A stretch of DNA of 64,000 bases from Neocallimastix lanati (nom. inval.) (Eukaryota > Neocallimastigomycota > Neocallimastigomycetes > Neocallimastigales > Neocallimastigaceae), in contig JACVTC010000029.1 in the NCBI GenBank assembly GCA_016946835.1, positions 1,336,001 to 1,400,000 on the forward strand. The letters are read 5' to 3'. Position numbers and translations under genes: made by a program. Numbering within the stretch: position 1 is the first letter of the stretch; every line of letters begins with the position of its first letter. The notes under the pieces were generated by a model. It did no database searches. It was not told the DNA's origin and worked only from the letters and a program-made list of their open reading frames with translations. Positions 15,253 through 27,975 of this stretch are shown here, piece by piece.

Positions 15253-16617
15253 ATGGAAGAAGTTGGTACATCACAGCCACAAAGAAAAAAGCCAAGATAT
15301 AAGACAGCGAAACAACATATGGAAGTCAATTGGCATGCTATCGTTAAAATAGATACCGATATTCCAGCTATTGATGCTGAATTGAAAGAAAAAGCCACTC
15401 TAGTAGCAAGAGTGGGAAGTATGCTACTTTTTGTGGGTACAAGTGCGTGGCGTGTTCGAAGTTCCATGAATAAAGTATCTCGTACTCTAGGAATTTCATC
15501 GAATGTCGATATTGGTTTAACGACCTTGACCTATACTTGTATTGAGAATGATCATCACTATACTCAAACGGTTGTTCTACCTACTACAGGAGTTAATACC
15601 AATAAGCTGATGCTACTGGAATATTTTGTCGAGGAATTTCAGGAAAAAGCTTCAGAATATTCAACAAAACAATTTCATGAAATTTTGGATAAAATTGAAG
15701 CAGAGAAGGGAAACTATGAACCTTGGATGTTAGGATTGGCTTCTGGTTTCGCTTGTGGCGCTTTCACTTTCCTTTTAGGAGGGGGTCTCATGGAAATTAT
15801 TTTTGCCTTTTTGGGGGCAGGGATAGGGAATTATGTTCGTAAACATCTCTTAGAAAAAAAAATTACATTATTGATGAATGTTATTATTGGTGTTGCCACT
15901 GCCTGCACGGCTTATGTAGGCTCTGTTAAACTTTGTGAATGGATTTTTAATTTATCTCCTACTCATCATGCCGGCTATATTTGTTCTATGCTTTTCATCA
16001 TCCCTGGTTTTCCTCTAATTACTGGAGGAATTGACTTAGCCAAGTTGGATTTACGATCAGGAATAGAAAGAATTACATATGCTATGCTTATTATTTCTGT
16101 AGCCACTTTAACAGGTTGGGTCACCGCCCTCATCTTTAATTTTAATCCTGATGATTTTCCAGAGTTAGACATCTCCACTCCTGTGCTTATTATTCTTAGA
16201 GTTGTAGCAAGTTTCATTGGTATCTTTGGTTTCTCCATGATGTTCAATAGTAATCTATTTATGGCCTTTTGTGCCTCTGTCATTGGTATGTTTTCTAATG
16301 TGTTGAGATTGGAACTAACCGATGAACTTGATATTCCTAGTGGTATTACCTCTTTTCTTGGTGCCCTCACTTCAGGTTTGCTAGCTTCTATTATTGGTAA
16401 AAAAATTGGTTTGCCAAGAATTTCTATTACTGTCCCTTCCATCGTCATTATGGTACCCGGTATGTTTATGTATAAGGCAGCTTACTTTATTGGATTAAAT
16501 GATACCTCTACAGGTATACTCTGGCTGGGAAAAACTATTTTAGTCGTGGTCGCCTTACCGTTAGGACTTATCATTGCTCGTATTCTCACAGATTCATATT
16601 TCAGACATCGTAGTTAA
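15253..16617 (+). CDS. DUF1212/ThrE-family membrane transporter (threonine/serine exporter-like)
   Basis: Intact intronless frame of 454 codons. The N-terminal half carries the family signature region around residues 50-80 (VARVGSMLLFVGTSAWRV, then SMNKVSRTLG). A soluble stretch to about residue 153 is followed by hydrophobic segments near 157-198, 204-226, 238-257 and 273-296. A second ThrE_2-like half covers about 308-447, with membrane segments near 309-329, 333-350, 362-381, 391-411 and 422-445. The family moves small molecules such as threonine or serine out of bacterial cells; fungal members exist, and the substrate here is unknown. The start is the first ATG after an A-rich leader; a short basic tail (RKKPRYK) precedes the domain. 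Codon use is visibly richer in G/C than the aminopeptidase genes, with no intron, which fits bacterial origin. Confidence 0.85.
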   Translation: MEEVGTSQPQRKKPRYKTAKQHMEVNWHAIVKIDTDIPAIDAELKEKATLVARVGSMLLFVGTSAWRVRSSMNKVSRTLGISSNVDIGLTTLTYTCIENDHHYTQTVVLPTTGVNTNKLMLLEYFVEEFQEKASEYSTKQFHEILDKIEAEKGNYEPWMLGLASGFACGAFTFLLGGGLMEIIFAFLGAGIGNYVRKHLLEKKITLLMNVIIGVATACTAYVGSVKLCEWIFNLSPTHHAGYICSMLFIIPGFPLITGGIDLAKLDLRSGIERITYAMLIISVATLTGWVTALIFNFNPDDFPELDISTPVLIILRVVASFIGIFGFSMMFNSNLFMAFCASVIGMFSNVLRLELTDELDIPSGITSFLGALTSGLLASIIGKKIGLPRISITVPSIVIMVPGMFMYKAAYFIGLNDTSTGILWLGKTILVVVALPLGLIIARILTDSYFRHRS

Positions 16618-16808
16618 GATGGGAAGAGAGAGAGAGAGAAAGAGAGAGAAAGAGGGTGAAAAATTATAATAAATAATAATAGAATAATATAAAGAGTAAA
16701 TAATTATTTTAATATATATATCTTAAATAATTTTATTAAAAAAAAAATCATCAAAAAAAAAAAAAAAACAATAAATATATTTTTTTTTTTTTTTAATATT
16801 GATATCGC

Positions 16809-16850
<42 letters not shown>

Positions 16851-17144
16851 ATTTTTTTTTTTTTTACTCAATTTTTCTTTTTTTTTTCTATATTTTTCTA
16901 TATTAAAACGCTATAATTTATTTATTTATTTATTTATTAACACATTTATATTAAAAAAGAATATATATATATATAAAAAAAAAAAAAAAATTAAAAATAT
17001 AAATAAAAATTAAAAAAAAAAAAAAAAAAATAATAAAATAAAATAATATAAAATATGATGAAAGAAAAAAGAAATAATTAATTTTTTTAAAAAAAAAAAA
17101 AAAAATTGTCTATTTATTATTATTATCTTTTTTATATAATTTTT

Positions 17145-17196
<52 letters not shown>

Positions 17197-17361
17197 ATTT
17201 TATTTTTGTCTTTATATATATTTATATATTAATTATCAATAATTTTTTTTTGTAATCATTTAATAAGTTATAAACAAAATTATACGAAAATAAGAAAATT
17301 AGATAAAATATTTAAATAACAAAACATTTTATTTTTTGAAATAGATTTTAAATTATACATC

Positions 17362-17408
<47 letters not shown>

Positions 17409-17440
17409 AAAAAATAAAATTTTTATATAAAAATAATAAT
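16618..17440. other. low-complexity 3' flank of the transporter gene
   Basis: Begins with a GAGA/AAGAG run at 16626-16654, followed by long poly-A and poly-T tracts (for example 16813-16847, 17148-17195 and 17368-17404). No gene is seen. Confidence 0.7.
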
Positions 17441-18039
17441 AAGAAAAAAAGTATTTCTTATTTTAATGATTACAAAGTTATACAATATATATAATTATAT
17501 ATATATATCATAAAAAAAAATGTTAAAAAGTAATATTATTCCATAAAAAAGTTTGTAAATAAAAAAATTTTAAAAAATTAAAAAAATAATATAAATAATA
17601 ATATAAAGAATTATCAATATCATCCTTTATATATATATAGATATAATTATCAAATAATAAAATAAAAATGGAAATTATCTAAAAATATATATCTTAACTG
17701 TATTTAAAAACTTTTTTTTCAAATACAATTGAGGTATATATTTTAGTAAAATGTTTTTATAATTATTGTTATATATATTTTTTATTTCCTTATTTATAAT
17801 AGCAATAAAAAAAAAATTGAATTAATAACAAAAAATTATATATATATAAGAGACATACATATACATATTTCTATTTTTATTTTTATTTTTTTTTTTTTTG
17901 AAAATTGAGTTTCACTTTTTGATAAGAGAATATATCTTTTTGAATAATATTTATGTAATATATAATGATACCTATATTGAAATACCTATAATGACATATT
18001 AAAATATAAAAAAATAGCAACATTAATTTTATGAAATTC

Positions 18040-18076
<37 letters not shown>

Positions 18077-18683
18077 AAAGTGGATGCATTTCCGCTAAAA
18101 AAAATAGCAACACTAAAACATAAAAATAATAATAATAAAAAGTAGTTCTTATTTTAATATTTACAAAAGTTATATATTATATATATAATTATATATATGT
18201 ATATTTTTATTTACATAAAAAAAATGTTAATAAAAATATTAAAACATTACATATAAATAATATATAACATTAATATTTACATGTATATTAAAAAAAAATT
18301 AGTTCTCTTTCAAGTAATAATTATTCCATAAAAAAGTTTGTAAAAAAAAAAAAATTTTAAAAAATAAAAAAATAAAATAAATAATTATATATAAAATTAT
18401 CATCCTTTATATATATACAAATTTTAAACTTATAATAAAATAAAAATGGGAATTATCATATTTAAAAAAATTTTTTTTATATACAATTAAGGTATTTATT
18501 TTAGTAAAATATTTTTATAATTATTGTTATATTTTATATACCTTATTTTTTATGTATATATGTATTTTTTATTTCCTTATTTATAATAACAATAAAAAAA
18601 AAAAGAGTTAATAAATGAAATATATATATATAACAAAAAAAAAAAAAAAAAGACATATATATATACATATTTATATTTTTATT

Positions 18684-18717
<34 letters not shown>

Positions 18718-19224
18718 AAAAATTGAGTTTTACTTTTTGATAAAAGTATATATCTTTATGAATAATATTTATGTAATATATAATGATACCTATATTGAAA
18801 TACCTATAATGACATATTAAAATATAAAAAAAATAGCAACATTAATCTATGAAATTCATCTTAAAAAAAAAAAAAAAAAAAAAAAATTTAAAGTGGATTT
18901 ATTTCCGCTAAAAAAAATAGCAGCACTAAAACATAAAAATAATAATAATAAAAAGTAGTTCTTATTTTAATGATTACAAAAGTTATACAACATATATATA
19001 ATTATATATGTGTATATTTTTATTTTCATAAAAAAAATTGCTTATACAAATATTAAAACATTACAAATAAATAATATACAACATTTATATTTATATGTAT
19101 ATTAAAAAAAAAAATACAATATATATAAATATATATATGTATATTTTTATTTTCATAAAAAAAATTGTTAATAAAAATATTAAAACATTACAAATAAATA
19201 ATATATAACATTAATATTTACATG

Positions 19225-19255
<31 letters not shown>

Positions 19256-19592
19256 CTAGTTCTCTTTCAAGTAATAATTATTCCATAAAAAAGTTTGTAA
19301 AAAAAAAAAAAAAAAAATTTAAAAAATAAAAAAATAATATAATTATATATAAAATTATCATCCTTTTTATAGATATACATATAAATAAAAAAAATTTAAA
19401 CTTAATTTTCAATTAAAAAAATAAAAATGGGAATTATTGTATTTAAATTTTTTTTTTTTTAAATACAATAAAGGTATATATTTTAATAAAGTGTTTTTAT
19501 AACTATTGTTATATTTTATATTTTATATGTATATATATATATTATTTCCTTATTTATAATAACAATAAAAAAAAATTGTATTAATAACGATA

Positions 19593-19630
<38 letters not shown>

Positions 19631-19800
19631 CATATATATATAAATATTTATATTTATATTTTTTTTTTTTTTACAGAAAAAATGAGTTTCATTTTTTGAT
19701 AAAAATATATATCTTCTTGAATAATATCCATTAATATATAATGAATATATAATGATATCAATATTGAAATATCTATAATGACATATTAAAATAAATATCA
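17441..19800. repeat. three tandem copies of a 0.7-0.85 kb AT-rich unit
   Basis: Units begin near 17450, 18141 and 18955, each starting with TTCTTATTTTAAT and then a TTACAAAG-TTATA string. All carry, in the same order, TTATTCCATAAAAAAGTTTG, TTATCATCCTTT, a TTTTTGATAA segment and a CTATAATGACATATTAAAAT segment. The first two also end with ATAGCAACA and TTTCCGCTAAAAAAAATAGC. The third unit is cut off by the LINE relic at about 19.8 kb. There is no conserved open frame, so the unit is non-coding; its function is unknown. Confidence 0.8.
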
Positions 19801-19810
19801 TATTTTTAAA

Positions 19811-22110
19811 AAATAGTTTACTCGTAATAATAGTCTATATGAATCAATTCATAAAAAGTATAACGAATTTAGGAAAAAAAAAGAATATTTATATTGGATT
19901 AAAATTGGATTTTCGTTTGCTCTTAAAAATGATAGTAGGAAAGCATGGAAATGGATAAAAAAAGAATGCAGAAATCAATAATCAATCTTTCACGGTCTCT
20001 CATCCTATTAAAAACAATAACAATGAATTAGTATCTTTTACAGATGAAAAAAATTAAAAGCTTGCCATTCTTATTATAAATTCCTAGGGGTTGGATTCTT
20101 CAGGTCATAGTCTTTCTAAAGATTTCTGGAAAGATTCTGATGTACATAGGAATTTGAAAAATATATGGCGACAAGAATGGGAAATTTATTAAGATATATG
20201 TGATGAAGAAATTAACGATGCAATCTCATCAACCCCTAACTTTAAAGCTTGTGGTTCCTGATGGAATTCTAATGGGAATTCTTCAAAGCTTTGATTCCTG
20301 GTAAAAAGTCGATTCAGAAGAATCAAGTGAAAAATGATTGTAATATTTCATCGAGTTTTAAATGTCTTAATTAATCGTATTTGGAATGGTGATTTTCTAA
20401 AATCATGGAATAACGCATCGATAGTTTCTATCCATAAAAAGGACAATCCTTCAGATTGTAATAACTATCATGGCTATCTCTCTTATAAATAATGGATTAA
20501 AAATTGCGGAAAAAAGCATCGCAAAAAGAATCTCTAAATATGGAATTGATTAAGAATTTATTAGACCGGAACAGTTTAGATTTCGTAACAGAGAAGAATG
20601 TAAAAGTCTTTACGCTTCATTAAAAATTATATGTCAGAGACGAAAATTTAAAAATAAAGATACCTACCTTGCTTTTTTGGACCTTAAAAAAATCATATGA
20701 CTCAGTTCCCATATATAATGTATTAATAAAGAATCATCATTTTGGTATCAGAGGTAATTGCTATAATTTTATTGAAAACTTTATAATTACCTTCTAAGGC
20801 TTGTGTATGGGTTGATGAACAATGATCAGAATCATTTAGTATTAAGAAAGGCGTTTCGTCAAGGCTGTCCCCTCTCACCAATTTTATTTAACTTGTTCAT
20901 TAATGACATTTTTGATAAAATGTGATAAATATGGAATCTCTATTGGTGATAAACGTTATTGTGGAGGTCTCTTTGCAGATGACATTGCACATTGTGTTAT
21001 GTGCTTCAATAAGATCTCAACTTAAGAAATTGTTAAAATTTGCCAGTAAGTGGGAAAGAAATAATGAAATGAAATTTGGTATAGATAAATGTGAAAAATT
21101 AATAACATGAGGGGAAGTTTCGAAACTTTTTAATAAAAGTAACCCTTCTTTTATCTTTTTTAAGACATGAATTACCGAAAACGAATTGCTATACCTACTT
21201 AGGTATATTATTTTCAAATGATTTAGAATTGAAACCGATCATACAGAGAGTGAATAATAAAGTTAGAGGATTACTTTATTCCATAAAAGGATTTCTTAAG
21301 AATCCTTATATTCATATCCCTTATAAAAGAATGTTATTTTCTTCTTGTAGTAATTTGGCAGGTTTTATATTACACACCTTTACTTGGATCTATCAAAGAA
21401 AGAACGAGAAGTACACAGACACTAGTTAATACCAGATTATACTGGATTGAAGGATTTTCTAATGGGAATAGTTTTACAATCCATTTACAGTGTTTCTAAA
21501 GAACTTAACATTCCTCCTCTTTCGGTGAAATTTGCGATTGCTCGAGTCAGATGTTTTAAAAAAATGGAAAAAAAAAAAACTCGAATTTTATCTATCTCTG
21601 TTTTACTACAAGATAAATCACTATGTAGACCTCATCTATGAGATAAAGAAAGTAAAATTTTAGGAGACAAATTAAATAAACTTCCATCAAAAAAAAAAAA
21701 GCAATTGCAAACTTTTATTGGGATAGAAATATGGCAGGAAAATCAATCAAGGATACGACTTATAAGAAAAATAAATTTGAGAAAACTGGAAACTACTGAA
21801 AGCTCAACTTTAAATATCCTGAATATAGCATTGGTTTCCGATGGGTACTTTGTGCCAGATGTGGATATAAATTCGAAGCTCATGTTGCTAAAGCCGCCAA
21901 TAGGGTTGAAGACGACTGTCCAGAAAGGGTGTCCTCGTTGTTATAGAAAATATAGGAATCCTCGATTGGAACATTGGTTTTCTAAAAGTTATCTTTTCTA
22001 TGAATTTCAAATGAAATATTTTATGGATATTGAAAAACTTTATGAAAAATATTTTGTAATTAGCAAATATTGTCAGATATCAAATAGTAATGTAAACACT
22101 TTTGGATAAT
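19811..22110 (+). pseudogene. non-LTR retrotransposon (LINE) relic: reverse transcriptase and C-terminal region
   Basis: Read across frames, the segment carries RT blocks in the usual order. They include NDAISSTPNFKA (about 20215), SIVSIHKKDNPSDCNNY (about 20425), RPEQFRFRN (about 20565), YLAFLDLKKSYDSVP (about 20665), a GCPLSP-ILFNLFIND string (about 20865) and the catalytic FADDI box near 20970. After the box comes KFASKWERNNEMKFGIDKCE. Beyond the RT, 21229-22109 encodes a connection region with Cys-containing motifs (CARCG near 21845 in one frame), as in many fungal and plant LINEs. Many stops and frameshifts make it a dead copy. The upstream endonuclease is missing here but a fragment lies at 32.9-33.95 kb. 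Confidence 0.8.
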
Positions 22111-22376
22111 ATCGAATCAAGAGTGATTATGATAGTAGTAACGAAAAATATAATATTAATAATAATAATAACTATAAAAATAATATTTTTAATAATAGTA
22201 ATATTAATGATAGTGAAAATAGGAATATTAATATTAGTGAAGTGAAAATAATAATATCATTACTAATAATGTAATGAATAGGTCAATTGGTGTAAATTGT
22301 ATTAATATTAGTAATTTTCTGAGTAATTAGTGTGTAAATATATATATGTGACGTTGTACTAATTATTTAACTTCCT
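22111..22376. other. AAT-rich spacer between LINE and copia relics
   Basis: ATTAATAATAATAGT-type sequence with no recognisable coding content. It may be the 3' tail of the LINE relic. Confidence 0.5.
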
Positions 22377-23640
22377 GCTTGAAATATTGATTGTATTAAA
22401 TTATTACTGGTCTATGCTGCAAAATTAAAATGCACTGTATATCAATTAGATATTAAATCAGCCTATTTAAATGCCAATCTGGATAAAGAACTTTAATACT
22501 ACTATTCTATACGGTGACAACAATTATGGTAAAGGATACTGGCTACTTAATAAGGTTTTATATGGACTTTAATAATTGGGAAGATAATGGAACAATATAA
22601 TTTAAAAATTATTAAGGAAACATCATTTTAATCAATCAACCGCTGAATCTTGCGTCTATTATTAAAAAAAACTAATAACAAAACCACATGCATTATTGCA
22701 TTATTGGATTTTATATTAATGACATGCTTATAACATGAGAAACCTTTGAAATTATTAGTATTAATTATAAAATTAAGAACATTTTTAAGGTTTCAAAATG
22801 TAATCCTGCTGATATCATATTAGGTATTAAAATAGAAAGAGATAATAATGATATTTACATATCATAGGAAGCGTTTATTGAAAATCTTCTTAATAAAGAT
22901 AATGTTAAAAGCAAAAAGAAAAGTAATAACCCCATGTTCTTGATATAATAAAAATGAAAATGATGAATCAATTGATAAAAAATAAGACTCAAAAGTATTA
23001 TAGGATCCATTAATGTGTCTTTCAAGATGCATTCAACCTGATATAACTTTTGTTAGTTAATTTCGCCTCTAAAAAATCAGAGAATCTAAATCAATCAGAT
23101 TGGAATAAAGCTATTTTAATTTTAAGATATTTAAATAATACTAATCATTATAAAACTATATATGATGGAAAAGGAAAAACTGAATGCTCATACAGATTCT
23201 GATTTTGCTGGAGATCCTAACGATAGTAAAATCTGTTTCTAGGAATATAATACATATGGGATCAAGTCCTATTGTATGGTTATTTAGAAAAAAATCAACT
23301 GTTACTACTTCTATAATAGAAGCCGAATATAATAGTACTATAGAATGTATTAGGAAGGTCCTACTAATTAAAAACTTACTACTTAGATTATTCGGATATA
23401 AAGAAACAATAACTATTTATACAGACAATGAAGCAAATAAGACAAGCATTGAGTCAGGACAATTGAATCCAAAACTTATACATATAGCTGTTAAGTTTCC
23501 ATATCAATCAGAAAGATATTGAAAGTAAATAAATTGAAAAAAATAATATATTAATAGGAACAATATGTTAGCTGACCCACTCACTAAAAATCTTAATGGA
23601 TACAAAATAATATATTTTACATATAAAATTTTTATGAAAT
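22377..23640 (+). pseudogene. Ty1/copia relic: reverse transcriptase and RNase H
   Basis: Plus-strand frames include an RT motif read as QLDIKSAYLNANLDKE (about 22438-22485), then YWLLNKVLYGL, DMLIT, and a DIILGIKIERDNND string near 22820. The RNase H part reads HTDSDFAGDPNDSK (about 23190), TSIIEAEYNSTIECIRKVL (about 23310) and YTDNEANKTS (about 23420). It ends with NMLADPLTKNLNGYKI near 23560, a typical end of a copia polyprotein. Numerous stops, many at positions where glutamine is usual, and several frameshifts show that it is dead. No LTR was identified next to it. Confidence 0.8.
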
Positions 23641-24306
23641 AAAAAATTTAATTTGAGGAAGACTATTAACTTTATGAATATAAAGGTATATTAAATTTAT
23701 GTATTAGTAATTATCTTAATATTTTATCATTATTTTATCAATATTAATAATTATTTTATTACGTATTTTCCACAATATTCTTTTATGTTCTATATAAAAT
23801 AATTCATGTTCTACATAGCATAGATTTGAGGGAATCGCATTAGAAAAATTTTATTTTGGAAAGTTCATTATAAATAATTCGTTTAAAATTTTTTTTTGAA
23901 AAGGCGCATTTCGCAAAAATTTAATAAATAGATAAATAAATAATAAAATAAATAAATAAATATTATAAAAAAAATAAATGATTAAATATATGTTTTTTAT
24001 TTTATTATTTTTTTATTATTGAATTAAAAAAAAAAAAAAAAATTAAATAATCAATATTTTCATAATAATTTTTTTTATTTATAGTTTATTGAATAAATAA
24101 ATAATTATTTATTAATTGAAAATTAAAATTGTAATAAATTTAAATATTAAAAAAAATAAAATTATTTTAAAAGGGATTTTTATATAACTATATTTTTTTA
24201 AAAAAAAAAATAAATATAAAATAAAAAATCAGTTCAATTTTATTTAAAATTTATATAATTAAAAATATTTAATAGGTTTGAATCTTATTTAAAAATACTT
24301 AACAAA
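23641..24306. other. gene-free AT-rich spacer
   Basis: No gene. At about 23904-23918 lies GGCGCATTTCGC, a copy of the dispersed GCATTTCGCC motif, about 400 bp upstream of the MULE relic. Confidence 0.5.
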
Positions 24307-24860
24307 ATGGAGGAAGAATTAAAAATAGATATTAGGGAAACTAATAAAAGAAAAGCTCAAATAATTATTAATTAAAAATATAAATATAATTATTCATTTA
24401 CTAAAAAGAATAAATAAAAGGTATTTAATACAAAATTTTAAATAAATGTAAATCTTTACATTATTTTAAATGATGAAAAAGAAATATTAAAATATGATGA
24501 TGTTCATCATCATTTCGAACAGGATTTAATGCCGCACTAATCATTAACAATATATAAAATTAAAAAAAAAAAAAAAAATTAAATAAAAAAGTTCAATTCC
24601 TTTCGATATAAAACCAAAAAGAGTTCTTAATCATATCTAGCAAGACATTGGTTTTATTGGTCCTTAATATAAATTCCTTAAAATTAAAAATATTAAGAGA
24701 TATAAATATGTGACTTCCTTCCAACATATCAAGTTTTGAGGAAATTCTCAAAAAAACATTATTTATTTATTACAAAACAAAATGAAAATTTCATGATATT
24801 TAAAATTCAAAAAGTGGTAATTTTTCAGTCTCCATTTCAAGTATTTTTATTTAAATTAAA
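24307..24860 (+). pseudogene. MULE-type transposase relic, N-terminal part with FLYWCH-like segment
   Basis: The frame from 24307 starts MEEELKIDIRETNKRKAQII, then across stops runs into aromatic- and lysine-rich sequence and DEKEILKYDDVHHHFEQDL (about 24470-24530). This resembles a FLYWCH-type zinc finger that precedes MULE transposases. The last part reads YKTKQNENFMIF and IFQSPFQ, matching YKTKRDENLMIF and VFHSPFQ in the relic at 46.7 kb, so both come from one family. Several stops are present and the catalytic domain is missing. Confidence 0.5.
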
Positions 24861-26032
24861 ATACTATAATCGATATCAATATTATTAACAATATTTTATA
24901 TTTTATTATTATAATATAATTTTCAATATTTTATATTTATTAATATCAATATCAATATCAATATTTTATATCTATTAATATCAATATCAATATCAATATT
25001 TTATATTTTATATTTTATTATTATAATGCTATTATTAATATCAATTTATTTTATTAATATTATTAAAAATATAAAATTTTATTTTTTATTTTATAAAAAT
25101 ACTAATATTTAACATTAAATTTACAATAAAATAAAATATTTTTATATTTTTATTTAAATTAAATCAATTTTTTAATTGAAAATTAAAACTTTTAAAATAA
25201 TTAATCAATATAACAAATTTTAACAAAATCATTTATTTTTTTTCTTTTTATTTATTAATTATTTAATAATTTTATTTATATATCTTGTTTTTCAAATAAA
25301 TAAATAATTTTTTTATTATTTTTTTATTAATGGATTATATATAAATATTTCTTTTATTGAAAATATTTATTAATAGTTATTAATAAATATTTTAATAGTT
25401 ATTTACTGTTAACTATTAAAATATTTTTATTAAAGTTAAAATTTTATAAAATACTACGCAAGAATTTAAAAGGTGTGTAAAAATGATCAATTAATTATTA
25501 AAATATAATTTTTTAATTGTTAATTATTATATTTTAAATTAATATCCATCACATCTTTCAAATTATTAATACTTATTTTTTATTTATTTTTATTTTTTTT
25601 ATATATATTTAAAATTAATATTAATTATATATAAACATATTTTGAGAAATTATAAAATATTTTATTCTTTAATTAATATAAATTTATTATTATATATTTA
25701 TATATTTTAATATATATTTATATATATTTATAAATATATATATATATTTTGAATTTAATTTTAAATTTATTTATTTATTATAGTTTTATTTATTTATTTT
25801 TATTTATATTACATGTATTATTTATTTGTTTTATTATTAATTAATTTATTAATTTATTTATTTATTAACTTTTTAAAAAAAATTTTACGAAATGAAACTT
25901 TGTGAAATGAAAATTTTCGTTTGTGTTATGTACGGAACAAATGCTCCTTGAAGTTATGTACAATTCGATAATAAAAAAATTTTTTTTTAAAAAAAATATA
26001 TATTAAAAGAATATTAATTTAATATACATATA

Positions 26033-26166
<134 letters not shown>

Positions 26167-26390
26167 TTAAAGTTAATTTTAAGTTTATGAGGACTTTCTA
26201 AAAAAATTTTTTAATATATTAATTATTTTCATTTTGGATACAAATTTTAACTTACCTGCCGATCAGATTTTGTGCCGCTTCATTCACTAACCATTTTTCG
26301 AATGCCTCACACTTCCACCTTTTATTTATTTAATAATTAATAAACTTAAACATAAAATATTAATTATTTATTCAATTAATTTATTATTAT

Positions 26391-26760
26391 TTAATTATTT
26401 ATTTATTTATTATTTATTTATTCAATTATTTATTTATTCAATTATTTATTATTTATTATTATTTAATTATTTATTTATTTATTATTTATTTATTCAATTA
26501 TTTATTTATTCAATTATTTATTATTTATTATTATTTAATTATTTATTTATTTATTATTTATTTATTCAATTATTTATTTATTCAATTATTTATTATTTAT
26601 TATTATTTAATTATTTATTTATTTATTATTTATTTATTCAATTATTTATTTATTCAATTATTTATTATTTATTATTATTTAATTATTTATTTATTTATTA
26701 TTTATTTATTCAGTTATTTATTATTTAATTATTTATTATTTATTATTTATTATTTATTTA
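26391..26760. repeat. 72-bp minisatellite of TTTA-type sequence
   Basis: The string TTAATTATTTATTTATTTAT recurs at 26391, 26463, 26535, 26607 and 26679, an exact 72-bp period over five units. The last unit is divergent. Confidence 0.9.
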
Positions 26761-27232
26761 TTTATTTATTATTTATTTATAATCTTTTATTTAATTTTTA
26801 TATGAAATAAAGTTTCAATAAATAAATCAGAATTTGTGTAACTTTAAAATTTTCCTGTAAATTAAATTAAATAATTAAAAAGAAAACTTTTAAATTAAAT
26901 TGTTTATTAAATTAATTATTTTTTTTTAAATTTAATTAAAATAATAAATATATACAAATATATTTATTAATATATATTTTTGAATTTTTAATATATAAAA
27001 TATATAAAATAGATAAAATATATAAAAAGAAAAAAGTATCTAAATATTTTTTTTTAAAAAAAAAAAAAATAAATCTCTATATATATAATTTATTAATATT
27101 TTATATAAATATTTAAAAAAAATAAATAAAAAAATAAATAAAAAAATAAAATTAAACAAGACATTAAGTTATATTAAATTATAGAAACATAGAATTAAAA
27201 AATAAAAAAAAATTATTTATTTTTATATATAA

Positions 27233-27944
27233 ATGAATATTAAAAATAATATTTTATTAGGTGCTATTTTATTAATTAGTTTTATAAATAAAATAAATGC
27301 AAATGTTATTAATGAATATAGGATTAATTCAAATCATAATTCAAACATTGTACTAAAAGTAGATAATGAAATTAATGATGTTGAATCCGAGGCTGCGGTA
27401 GTTATTGATAATGATATTGAATCTGATATTTCTGATTCGGATGATGAAGTAATTGATATTGAATCTGATATTTTAGAAGTTGTTGATGCTGAAATGGACA
27501 TTGAATCTGATGTTTCTGAATTGGATAATGAAGAAAATGATATTGAAACAGGTATTCTAGAATTTGATGAAGGAGAAATTGAAACAGAAACAGATGTGGT
27601 CTATTCTGATACTCGTTTACCAGAAAATGTATTACCTGTGGCTTATCGTTTAGATTTTTATACTTCAATAGAAAATTCTACTTTTGATGGAAAAGAAGAA
27701 ATTGATATTGAAATTTTAAAGGATACTAATTCAATTATTTTTCATTCAGAAAATCTTTCTCTTTCCAATATTACTATTTCTAATGAAAATGAAATATTGA
27801 AACCAAACTCAATTCAATTTATTAAAGAAAGTAATTTTGTTACTTTAAATTTTAATGAAACTTTGAAATCAGAGGTAAATAATAAAATTATTATTTTTTT
27901 TTATAATACAAAATATATTTTCATACTCTCTTATTATTATTATA

Positions 27945-27975
<31 letters not shown>

